Shown piece by piece: positions 16,470-24,800 of a stretch of DNA of 64,000 bases. Source of the DNA: Paenibacillus_AB hodogayensis. GTDB taxonomy: Bacteria > Bacillota > Bacilli > Paenibacillales > NBRC-103111. Location: contig NZ_BAAAYO010000010.1 in NCBI RefSeq assembly GCF_039536325.1, forward strand, positions 186,001-250,000, given 5' to 3'. Position 1 is the first letter of the stretch; each line of letters starts with the position of its first letter. Position numbers and translations under genes: made by a program. A model generated the notes under the pieces. It was given only the letters and a program-made list of their open reading frames with translations. It was not told the origin of the DNA and made no database searches.

Positions 16470-17735
16470 CTATAGGTGTCTGCCGCTCTGTGAGGAATTG
16501 TCCTGTCCGGCCCGCTCCACCGGCGGCGGCTGCGCGGCGCTGTCCGATGTCAAAACGACTTGCTTGCCCGGATGCAGCGTCCGGACGCCCCAGGCCGCTC
16601 CGAGCAGCGCCAAACCCGTCAACAGAAAAACGAACGGAATGCCGATCCAGCCGCCGAGAAAACCGCCGAGCAGCGGTCCGAGGACAATGCCGAACTGACT
16701 CGCGCTCTGACTCAAGCTCACCGCCCTCCCCCGGAAGTCGTCCTCCGTGTACTGGACAATGAGCGCGTTAAGAGCCGGGTACACCGCGGCGAAAAACAAG
16801 CCGTATCCGAAGCGCAGCATCCCGAAGGCGGCGATATGCTGCACCGCCAGCTGCGCGATGCCGCCAAGCCCGCCGCCCAGCAAGCCGATGAACAGCGTCC
16901 TCTCGTATCCGATCCGCGCGCCGAGTCGCCCCCAACGCGGAGCCATAAGGACCGTGGCGACCCCGACCGCCGAGAACACGACGCCCGAGCTGAGCGCCGC
17001 ATTGTCGACGCTGCCGCCGAGCTGGACCACGAAAATCGTCAGCAGCGGCTCCACGATGAACACCGATGTCGATACAAGCAGGATGAGGGCGTATACCCGC
17101 ATCAGCCTAGGGTTGCCCGCCGCCCGTTTCAGGTCGTCGATGACGCCGGGACGCCGGCCCTCGCTTCGCTTGTGAATCTCCTTCACCCCGATGACGATCA
17201 AAGCCGAGAGCAGGGTCATGACGCCGGAGGCGATAAAGCATTCCCGCAGACCGATCCAGTGGCTGAGCACCCCTCCGGCCAGCGGACCGAGAATGCTGCC
17301 TGCCGCCGTCGAGGTGGAGATGACGCCGAGCGCATAGCCGACATGCTTCTGCGGCGTATTCGTGCCGATCAGAGCGACCGAGGCCGGATTGAAGCCCGCC
17401 ACCAAGCCTTGGAAAATACGGACGGCGAGAAACGAATACGGGTCGTAGACGAAATAGTTCGCCAGGTGCGCTATTCCGAGGCCGACACCCGAACGGATCA
17501 ACGTCTGCTTGCTGCCGTACTTGTCGGCGAGCGATCCCCAGAACGGGGCGCAGAGTCCGGCAATCAGGAAGCTGATGGAGATCGACACCCCCGCCCAAAC
17601 CTCCACTCCTCGAGTTATGCCGAGATCATGCTGCAAAAACAGCGGGAAAAACGGAACCGAGAGCGTATAGGCCATATGATTGAAAAAAAGCCCGAACCAT
17701 AAAATCCGCAAATTCCGCTTCCAATAAAGCTCCAC
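16470..17735 (-). CDS. MFS transporter (multidrug/tetracycline-efflux-like)
   Basis: A 421-residue major facilitator with about twelve hydrophobic segments. The motif A-type loop GSLADKYGSKQTLIRSG (about residues 63-79) and the motif C-like segment GPLAGGVLSHWIGLRE in helix 5 point to the drug:H+ antiporter (MdtG/TetA) group. The start is GTG at 17735, about ten bases after GGGAGGG; upstream in-frame codons fall in the leader. Exported substrate unknown. Its leader holds a terminator hairpin, so expression may be controlled by attenuation. Confidence 0.85.
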   Translation of the reverse strand: MELYWKRNLRILWFGLFFNHMAYTLSVPFFPLFLQHDLGITRGVEVWAGVSISISFLIAGLCAPFWGSLADKYGSKQTLIRSGVGLGIAHLANYFVYDPYSFLAVRIFQGLVAGFNPASVALIGTNTPQKHVGYALGVISTSTAAGSILGPLAGGVLSHWIGLRECFIASGVMTLLSALIVIGVKEIHKRSEGRRPGVIDDLKRAAGNPRLMRVYALILLVSTSVFIVEPLLTIFVVQLGGSVDNAALSSGVVFSAVGVATVLMAPRWGRLGARIGYERTLFIGLLGGGLGGIAQLAVQHIAAFGMLRFGYGLFFAAVYPALNALIVQYTEDDFRGRAVSLSQSASQFGIVLGPLLGGFLGGWIGIPFVFLLTGLALLGAAWGVRTLHPGKQVVLTSDSAAQPPPVERAGQDNSSQSGRHL

Positions 17736-17823
17736 GCCGTGCCGCCCTCCCTTCGCTTCGTAACCGAAAATGATTCCGTACCGCTGTGCCGCCAAAGACG
17801 GCGGCCCCGAGCGTGTCGTCGGC

Positions 17824-17869
17824 CGAAAAAAAAGAAGACACCCCTTGTAAAGCTTGTAAAGGGGTGTCT
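17824..17869 (-). terminator. Intrinsic terminator inside the MFS gene leader (candidate attenuator)
   Basis: On the minus strand AGACACCCCTT (17869-17859) pairs perfectly with AAGGGGTGTCT (17846-17836) over a 12-nt loop and is followed by CTTTTTTTT. It lies 89 bp before the MFS start and after its own promoter. No other minus-strand gene is upstream, so it cannot be the terminator of a preceding gene. Confidence 0.75.
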
Positions 17870-17941
17870 CTCCAGCAGCCTGGTCGAGCCATTCGTTCTT
17901 TTTATATTATATCCGATAGAAATACTTTGAGTTTATTCCTC

Positions 17942-17970
17942 ACTATACCACCGAGGTGTTACCCGGTCAA
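17942..17970 (-). promoter_or_regulatory. Sigma-A promoter of the MFS transporter gene
   Basis: On the minus strand TTGACC (17970-17965), a 17-bp spacer and TATAGT (17947-17942). Transcription would start near 17935, giving a leader of about 200 nt. An in-leader ATG at 17892 opens an 88-codon frame that runs through the terminator hairpin and past the MFS start. Confidence 0.7.
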
Positions 17971-18156
17971 TCGATTTGTTTTATCGTTTCCGGCGGTCTT
18001 CCGGAAGCACTGTTTCCCTTAACAAGCGAGCAAAAAATGCATGGACGCGCGATTGACAGTCTTATACAATATATGGGCAGGAATACCTACTCTTCGGTCA
18101 CTTTTTGCAGCAAACGACGCAGTGAATTCATAGATATCATAAGGGGGCACTACGTT

Positions 18157-18738
18157 TTGAAAACTAAAATCAGCACCATGCTTCTGTTCGGCATGGCGGC
18201 CGTCGTCGCCGTCGTGCTCTACACCGTCATGACGCATAATCAGCTGATTCAGGCGGAAGAGAACGCCGCCACCAAATGGGCCCAGGTGGACAATCAGCTC
18301 AAGCGCCGCGCAGATTTGATTCCGAATCTGGTGGAAACGGTAAAAGGCTATGCTGCCCACGAAAAGGAAGCGATCGAGGCGGTATCCAATGCGCGCAACC
18401 GGGTCGCCAGCGCGACCACCTCCGCCGATCTGATCCAGTCCAACTGGCTGCTGACCGGAGCGCTGGGCAGCTTCCGTACCGCCTTCAGCGGATACCCGGA
18501 GCTGCGGGCGAACGAACAGTTTAAACAACTCATGGATTCGCTCGAAGGCACCGAGAACCGTCTCGCCGTAGCTCGCCGGGACTATAACGAAGCGGCCGCG
18601 GCATACAACAGCAAACGCCGGCAGTTCCCCGGCAACGTGCTCGCTTCGGTATCTGGGCTGGAGCCTAAGCCGTATTACGAGGCTTCGGAACGCGAACGCG
18701 AAACGCCTGTCGTCAATTTCGGAGGAGCGAAGCCTTGA
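18157..18738 (+). CDS. lemA: LemA family protein
   Basis: A 193-residue LemA protein: an N-terminal membrane helix (about residues 8-26), then the extracytoplasmic helical domain with NAATKWAQVDNQLKRRADLI, which includes the family motif Q-V-x-x-Q-x-x-R-R-x-D-L-I-P-N-L-V. The C-terminal AAAAYNSKRRQFPGNVLAS is also diagnostic. The likely start is TTG at 18157, nine bases after AGGGGG; an ATG at 18178 is the alternative. LemA function in bacteria is poorly defined. It is usually paired with a TPM-domain protein, as here, where the stop overlaps the next start by four bases. Confidence 0.9.
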   Translation: MKTKISTMLLFGMAAVVAVVLYTVMTHNQLIQAEENAATKWAQVDNQLKRRADLIPNLVETVKGYAAHEKEAIEAVSNARNRVASATTSADLIQSNWLLTGALGSFRTAFSGYPELRANEQFKQLMDSLEGTENRLAVARRDYNEAAAAYNSKRRQFPGNVLASVSGLEPKPYYEASERERETPVVNFGGAKP

Positions 18739-19661
18739 AGACGATCCGCCTGCTTGTTCCGGTCGTTGTCCTTTTCTTTCTAGCGGCCGCTTCCTTCTCC
18801 TTCCCCGCCATGGCTGTTTCCAAAAGCGTTCCGCGCCAAATCGGCGATATCTACGTGCAGGACCACGCCGGGCTGCTGAGCGAGAAGGACGCGGCGCAGC
18901 TCGTCGCCTCCGGCAAATCGCTGGAAGCGACGAACGGCACGCAGCTGGCGCTGCTTACCGTCCAATCGCTCGAGGGAAGCGATCTGGCGGAATTTGCCAA
19001 CGAAGCGTTTCGGACTTACGGGCTCGGCGACAAAAAGAAAAACAACGGCATCCTGATCGTCCTGGCGGCGGAAGAGCGGAAAATCCGGATCGAGGTCGGA
19101 TACGGTCTTGAAGACGTGATCACGGATTCCAAAGCCGGACGCCTGCTGGACATGTACGCAGTGCCGTATATGGAGAGCGGCAAGCTGAAAGACGCGGCAA
19201 AAAACGCGTACTCAGCCTTGTACTATACCCTGCTTACGAACGGCTCGTTCGACTGGAGCGCATACCCGTCGGCATCCGGATCCGGCGCGTACAGCAGCTC
19301 TTACAGCATTAGCGTAGATGGTGGAAACGGCACCACCTACCAGGTCGACGTTCACGTCAACAATAACGCTACCATCGTTGTCTCCGGCGGCGATAGCGAC
19401 GACGTTGAGCCGAGCGAAGACCGTGCGGAGCCGTCCCCCTTGTTTGCCGATTGGCGCTACTGGCTCGAGCAGCTGCTGGAACTGGACACGTTCCGCTCGT
19501 TGGCCATTATCATCGGCGTGATGCTGATCGTCTGCGATTTTATGTTTTTCAAGGGCCGCATTACCCGCATCGTCTTGTTCATCCTCCTCCTGTTTCGTGG
19601 CCGGGGCGGCGGCATCGGAGGAAAGGGCGGCAGCTCCGGCGGCGGCGGCGCGAGCAGATAG
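18735..19661 (+). CDS. TPM-domain (YgcG-type) secreted/membrane protein
   Basis: A 308-residue protein with a signal peptide (cleavage after AMA27) and a TPM domain (about 38-160) marked by QDHAGLLSEKDAAQL, KKNNGILIVLAAEERKIRIE and VGYGLEDVITDSKAGRLLD. A low-complexity Ser/Gly region, a membrane helix near 250-270 and a Gly-rich tail ending GGGGASR follow. The family is predicted to act on the outer membrane face and has been called a putative phosphatase. The start is TTG at 18735 after GGAGGAG, overlapping the lemA stop, so the two are translationally coupled. Confidence 0.87.
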   Translation: MKTIRLLVPVVVLFFLAAASFSFPAMAVSKSVPRQIGDIYVQDHAGLLSEKDAAQLVASGKSLEATNGTQLALLTVQSLEGSDLAEFANEAFRTYGLGDKKKNNGILIVLAAEERKIRIEVGYGLEDVITDSKAGRLLDMYAVPYMESGKLKDAAKNAYSALYYTLLTNGSFDWSAYPSASGSGAYSSSYSISVDGGNGTTYQVDVHVNNNATIVVSGGDSDDVEPSEDRAEPSPLFADWRYWLEQLLELDTFRSLAIIIGVMLIVCDFMFFKGRITRIVLFILLLFRGRGGGIGGKGGSSGGGGASR

Positions 19662-19681
19662 CCGCTAATGGGTTACCGGTT

Positions 19682-19756
19682 AAAAAAGCCTTATCGTGAA
19701 CGGCTCCCCTTTCCCCAGAGAAAGGACCGTTTACGGCAAGGCTTTTTGTTTTTTCC
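19682..19756 (+). terminator. Terminator of the lemA/TPM operon
   Basis: AAAAAGCCTTATCG...AACGG pairs imperfectly with CCGTTTACGG...AAGGCTTTTT, and TTTTTGTTTTTT follows. It lies 20 bp after the TPM-gene stop. Its sequence is clearly related to the hairpin at 21580-21637. Confidence 0.8.
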
Positions 19757-19840
19757 GGAAAATCAAAGGACTGTATCCGTCGGTTAACGAGGCGTGCGAA
19801 ACCGCTCGTGGGTCAGGATGGTAAAAAGCATACACTTTTT

Positions 19841-20608
19841 TTAGCGAAAATAGCTTTGCTGGACGGTCTCCTCCTTTTTTCCGCGTGCTCCGTAACGATG
19901 GAAATGCTGGTAATGCGCTTGGTACAATTGCCCGTTCCGTGAAGGCGAATATGTCAAATAAAGCTGCTTGCGGCTATAGTTCGCCGTGTTCGAGCCGCTG
20001 CGATGCGGCGCAAGCGAGTGAAACAGGATGATGTCGCCCGGCTCGGTTTCGACAAGCTCGCCCTTGGCCAAATCGATTTCGGCGATTTCCGCCTCGTTCA
20101 TATTGCGCAGCTCGCCCGCCGCGGAGCGGAGCCGATCGTGGTAACCCGGAAACAATTCCAAACCTCCGTTTTCGCCGGAAGCTCCGTCGATGGCCACCAT
20201 GACCGAGATCAGCCCTTGGATGGGAAAGCCTTGCCACCAAGCCCCGTCCTGATGCATCGTGTATCCGCTCATGCCGGGCAGCTTGAACACCAGCTTGTCT
20301 TTGAACAGCAGCGGCTCGTCCAGATAAATGTCGCGCAGCGGGGTTAAAATGCGCTCATCCTTGACAAGCCCGGCAAATACGGGGGAAATGTCGACCAGCG
20401 GGTCAAATCTCTCAACCGCGCTCTCTTCTCCAACTTGGCGGAAGCCAACGCGGATGTTCAACGGATCGACGATATCGCTCAAGCTAAGAAGTCTTTCGCA
20501 TTCCGCCCTCCAAAGCGCCGCTTCTTCCCGGGTGAACACCCCGCGCAGGACCAGATAGCCGTCCCGGCCATATTGTTCCAATTGCTCGTACGATAAAATC
20601 GTGCTCAT
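19841..20608 (-). CDS. Phytanoyl-CoA dioxygenase (PhyH) family protein
   Basis: A 255-residue Fe(II)/2-oxoglutarate dioxygenase. The facial triad is visible as H119-x-D121 (GYTMHQDGAWW) and H202 (SLAPHRSGSNT), with Arg residues after it available to bind 2-oxoglutarate. Family members hydroxylate fatty-acyl-CoA, ectoine, phosphonates and many other small molecules; the substrate is unknown. The ATG follows GGAGGT by nine bases. It is divergent from an AraC-family regulator, which probably controls it. Confidence 0.87.
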   Translation of the reverse strand: MSTILSYEQLEQYGRDGYLVLRGVFTREEAALWRAECERLLSLSDIVDPLNIRVGFRQVGEESAVERFDPLVDISPVFAGLVKDERILTPLRDIYLDEPLLFKDKLVFKLPGMSGYTMHQDGAWWQGFPIQGLISVMVAIDGASGENGGLELFPGYHDRLRSAAGELRNMNEAEIAEIDLAKGELVETEPGDIILFHSLAPHRSGSNTANYSRKQLYLTYSPSRNGQLYQAHYQHFHRYGARGKKEETVQQSYFR

Positions 20609-20643
20609 CTTGTATCTACCTCCACTTTTTTGTTGTTTGTCGC

Positions 20644-20722
20644 TTTACAAAATCATCGTACTCCTTTGCATTTACAAAGAACATGCATTGGTTTATTATT
20701 TTACATATACTTTTTTGTAAAT
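20644..20722. promoter_or_regulatory. Three TTTACAAA-type sites in the PhyH/AraC divergent promoter
   Basis: The 128-bp divergent region contains TTTACAAA at 20644-20651, TTTACAAA again at 20671-20678 and the inverted form TTTGTAAA at 20714-20721. Repeated half-sites spaced 27 and about 43 bp apart in an AraC-flanked divergent promoter are reasonable candidates for the regulator's binding sites. Confidence 0.45.
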
Positions 20723-20736
20723 AAGGAGGAGACCGC

Positions 20737-21525
20737 ATGCACACCGAAGCCATCGATACGATCCAGATCGAGGTCATCTCCCATTATTACTCAAAGGAGC
20801 GGAGCTCCTTTAATTTCGCACAGGAAACATACGCCGAATGGGCGCTGCTCGCCTGCGAGGAAGGAAAGTTCCACTTCCAAGTCGCCGAGCAATCCGGCGA
20901 AGTCCGGGCAGGGGAAGCCGTGTTATGCCCTCCAGGGGAGGCGCTGCACCGCCGAGCGCTGACAACGCTAGCGTTCCATTTCGCGACATTTCGCCTGAGG
21001 GCGTTCCAGAAAGGCGAGGCCGTCGATTTTCCGTACCGGGGCAAGCTGTCGTTTCAAAATTCGGTACGTTCGTTGTCGACGTTGGCCTCCCTCAGGGAAT
21101 CAATGGGGCTTGTATCCCCCCGCTACACGGAGCATCTCATCGCAGACCTGTTGTATCAATATATCGGGGAAGTGGCCGTTCGGCATAAAGAAAGGCAGCC
21201 TCGTGACCCCGCGATCCGGGAAGCGTTGCGGTGCATCCGCGATCACGCGTTCGACCATGTGTCCATGCAGCTTGCCGCGTCCCGTGCCGGGTTAAGCCAA
21301 TCGCAGTTTACCCGCAAGTTTCAGAAGGAGATGGGGATCTCCCCGGTGAAATATTTGACGCAGCTTCGCCTGCAGAAAGCCAAGCTGCTGCTGACCGAAA
21401 CGGACGACTCGCTGGAAACGATCGCCGAGCGCTGCGGCTACCAGAACGCTTTTTATTTAAGCCGCGTCTTCTCGAAGGAAATTCGCCTCAGCCCATCCCA
21501 GTACCGCAGCACGCACCGGGTGTAA
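20737..21525 (+). CDS. AraC-family transcriptional regulator
   Basis: A 262-residue protein with an N-terminal cupin-like ligand domain (about 1-150) and a C-terminal double helix-turn-helix (about 165-262). The first HTH includes MQLAASRAGLSQSQFTRKFQ; the second contains ETIAERCGYQNAFYLSRVFS, then KEIRLSPSQYR, the usual AraC ending. The ATG follows AAGGAGGAGACC. It is divergent from the PhyH gene and likely regulates it; the inducer is unknown. Confidence 0.9.
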   Translation: MHTEAIDTIQIEVISHYYSKERSSFNFAQETYAEWALLACEEGKFHFQVAEQSGEVRAGEAVLCPPGEALHRRALTTLAFHFATFRLRAFQKGEAVDFPYRGKLSFQNSVRSLSTLASLRESMGLVSPRYTEHLIADLLYQYIGEVAVRHKERQPRDPAIREALRCIRDHAFDHVSMQLAASRAGLSQSQFTRKFQKEMGISPVKYLTQLRLQKAKLLLTETDDSLETIAERCGYQNAFYLSRVFSKEIRLSPSQYRSTHRV

Positions 21526-21579
21526 GGCCATTCGCCGACAACGCCCGACAAGCCGACAACGTCCTGGTGAACGGCAAAT

Positions 21580-21637
21580 AAGCCTTACCGCTAACGATTC
21601 CTTTCGTTGAGAAAGGACGTCGTTGACGATAAGGCTT
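21580..21637 (+). repeat. Imperfect hairpin downstream of the AraC gene, related to 19682-19756
   Basis: AAGCCTTACCGCTAACGA pairs imperfectly with the complementary arm ending TAAGGCTT, with CCTTTC/GAAAGG pairing near the loop. Arms and loop match the hairpin at 19682-19756 at most positions, but no T-tract follows. It could be a weak terminator or a copy of a dispersed repeat. Confidence 0.6.
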
Positions 21638-21647
21638 CCTAGTACAG

Positions 21648-21871
21648 TTACAGCCGCTTTTTCAAGGCTTCGATCTTCTCCTCGCTCATGCCGGTAATCT
21701 CGGCCACAAGCCGGATGTCCATCTCTTTGCGCAGCATGTTCAGCGCCGCCGCTTCCAAGCCGGCATCAGCTCTTTGATCGCGGCTCCTTCCTCGGGGTAC
21801 CGATCGCCCAGTTCCTTCATCAGCAGCTCATCCTCCCGCATATTCGGATTGTACAACCAAGCAGGCGCCGA
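21648..21871 (-). pseudogene. Rpn-type recombination nuclease/transposase, C-terminal remnant
   Basis: Two minus-strand frames together give the tail of an Rpn-family PD-(D/E)XK nuclease/putative transposase. The upstream part reads MREDELLMKELGDRYPEEGA. After a frameshift near 21770 the end reads NMLRKEMDIRLVAEITGMSE, followed by EKIEALKKRL and a stop at 21650-21648. The short helical NMLRxxmxIxLVxEITGxSxExIexLK tail is characteristic of these proteins. The catalytic domain is entirely missing; the remnant begins only a few bases after the jetC stop. Confidence 0.65.
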
Positions 21872-21874
21872 CGT

Positions 21875-24800
21875 CTAAAACAGCTCGAGCTGATCGACCC
21901 GCGCCCCGAGGCGCTCCAGCGTATCCGGGGCGTTGTCGCGGAAATGCGCATGCTGCACGCGCTGCGTCGCTTCCATAACCTGCTTCGACGAATCGGCGGC
22001 CTGCCGCAGCCGGCAGCTGTAGACGATCGGGAAATAGTCCTGGAGAAATTTGCCCTCCGCGTGCGCCGTCAGCGCGATCATTTGGAAGCCGAGCTGCTCG
22101 GCGATGAAGAACACCGGACTCAGTACGTGATCGCTCGACGCCTTGCCGAACGGATTATCGAGAATGACGGTGCGATGGCGCTTCATCGAACCCTGAATAA
22201 ACTGCTTGCGCTCGGCCACGTAATTGAGCAGACCGAGGAACAGCGTCATGTTTTTGCTCCACTTCTCTCCGCCCGACCAGCGGTTCGACTGCTCCCACGA
22301 ATAGGACGCCTTCGTCACCTGATGGTCGTTGGACACTTTGCGGCAAGTGATGCCGATCGTTTCGTTCTGCATGACGACCTGCATGAGCTGGCGCGAATCG
22401 AGCCATTTGTCCAAGTCTTTGCGCACCGCCGCCTGCCGGTCTCCGCCTTCTCCCGGCTCGTCCGCGTATTTGTCGTGCTCCAGCCGCTTCAGAATCCATT
22501 CGATATGCTGCCGGATTCGCTCCTTGCCCGTCTGCTCGTCCCATTCGGGAACGGTGAAGGCGTACATGTCCTTCCAGCCGTCCTCCGTGCGGACGCGCGT
22601 TTTCTTCGGCAGCTCCTTCAGCTCCTGGATCACCTGCTTCAAATGCGTATGGATATGCTGGATATAATGCTGAAGGTCCTGATCGTGCGTTTGGATCGTC
22701 TGCTCCGAAATATGGATCGCCCGTTGGATGCGATGCTCCATCGTCTGCTGAAACTCGGCGATCTCCGCATAGCTCTCCTTCGCCTCCACGCCTTGGACGA
22801 ACAGCTGCCGAAGCTTCATATCCTGAACGTGCTGGAGGCAAAATTCCTTCAGCCGCTGCTTGCCCTGCGCTACCGCCTTGCGCTCCTGCTCGACCCGTTC
22901 GTGCCTTCCCCGCAGCGCAGACAGGCTTTCCTCCGTCCGTGCGGCCCGCTTGTAGGCAAAATCGCTTTGCGCTTCGGCTGACAACGCCGCCGCTTCGACG
23001 CGGGGATCCTCAAGCTGGTAAGTCAGCGTATATTTCGTCCACGTTTGCAGCACTGCATCCAGCTCGCGAAGCTGGCGTTCCAACTGCTCCTTGCGCTGGA
23101 GCAGCTCCTGCCGCTCGCGGCGCAACTGCGCTTCCTCGGCATCCAACCCGGCCTCCGCTTCCGCAAGCGGTCCTTCGAACAAAGCTTGGGCTTCGCCGGA
23201 ATACTGCTCCTGGAACTGTCTGTCAAGCAGAAGCAGCATGCCGTCAATTTCCTTGAGCGCCGTATCCTCGCGCACCAGCAGCTCCGCGATGCCGTTCGTC
23301 TCCTCGCGCAGCTGCACGATGCGCGCCCACCATTCGCGCTTGCGCTCCTCCGGATCGGCCGGCAGCGGGGCGTCCTCCTCCGTGTCCGGCCGTTCCAGCC
23401 GGAGCCGGTCCATCGCTCCCCGGCAATCTTCGGCCCGCTGCTGCTCGCTGCGCCATTCCGTCTCCAGAGCGGAGCGCTCCTTGCCGATCCGGTGACGTTC
23501 CAGCTCCAGCGCCTTCCGCTCCTCCTTCAGCTCGGCTGCCGGCGCTACGGGCTCGACGAACGAAAACGACTGCACGTCCTTATACAACTCGTCCTGCTTC
23601 AGCACCTGCACAGCAATGCGCACATCCTGCAGCTGCTGGCGGATGTCCTGCGCTTCCGCCGCGAGCAGCTTCCCATGCTCCTGCCGGCGCTGCTGACGCT
23701 GCGCAAGACTGTCCAGCTGCTCGCGCACCGGCGCCAGCTCCTGCTCGAGCTTGCCGATCTCCCGCCCGAGCTCGATATGCTCCTGCGCGTCGCGCAGCCA
23801 TATGCCGAGCTGGACGATCCGTTCGCCCGCCTCGACCAGCGAGCCTCCCAGCTTGTCCGTTTCCTCGCGGTTCGCCTGAAGCTCGCGCTCCAGCTTCTTC
23901 TGCTCGTCGATCAGCGCCAACACCTGTTCGCGCTTCTCCTTGAGTCCCGCTTCCAGCGCTTGGGCCGCCGACAGCGGATAATCGCGAAAAAAAGCGCCCA
24001 GCCGGCGTTCCGCCGTTTGCCATTCCGCGAGCTCGCTTTCTTTGCCGACACGGTCGGACTTGACCGCCTCGGCCTTTTCCCGCAGCTCGGTTTTCCACAA
24101 CTCGAACGCCGCAGGCGATTCGTTGCCGCTCCAATGCTCCGGTACGACCCATGCATGGTCATCGGACCCGCCGGTCATGGCATCTGCTTCGTATGGAGAA
24201 TCCGCATCTGCGCCGCCAGCCCCATCGCTAATCCCGGCAACGGCTTCGGCCGCCTCCAGCGTCGTCAGCACGCGGATCGGGAAAGCGAAATCTTTGCCCG
24301 CCGCCCGCAGCTTTCGCTGCAGCGCCGGTTTCTCCTGACCGGTCGTCACCAGCGTGACCGCCCACAGCTTATCCGCCCGGACCCGCTCGGCGGCTTCGCT
24401 CCCGAGCGCCGAAACATACTCCGTTCCGAGCTGCAGCAGCGCAAACTGCCGCTCCCATTGACGGGCCATCCGCTCCACCGTCGGATCGGCGTAAAACACC
24501 GGCTGGGCGCCATGGTCGTCGACAAAACGGTAGGCGAGACGCTCCTGATCGAGCAGCCGCTGCTTCTGCTGCTGCCTCAGCTCCGCGCCTTCGGCCAACT
24601 GCTCGGCGAGCGACGCTTGCTTCTCGTACAGCGAGCCGAGGCGGTCCCACGCCGGCCGAAGCCGCGCCAGCTCGCGCTTCATCTCCTGCTGCTCGCGAAC
24701 CAGCTGGCGCTCGCGCTCCTCGAGTTGCGCCGCGTCCTTCTCCGCCTGGCTGCGCTCCGACTCCGCATGCAGACGCCGCCGCTGCGCGCTTTCCCGTTCC

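Noticed and set aside
17626..17892. 88-codon minus-strand frame in the MFS leader as an independent gene
   Set aside because: It overlaps the MFS coding region in another frame and has only a weak ribosome site; kept only as a possible regulatory leader frame.
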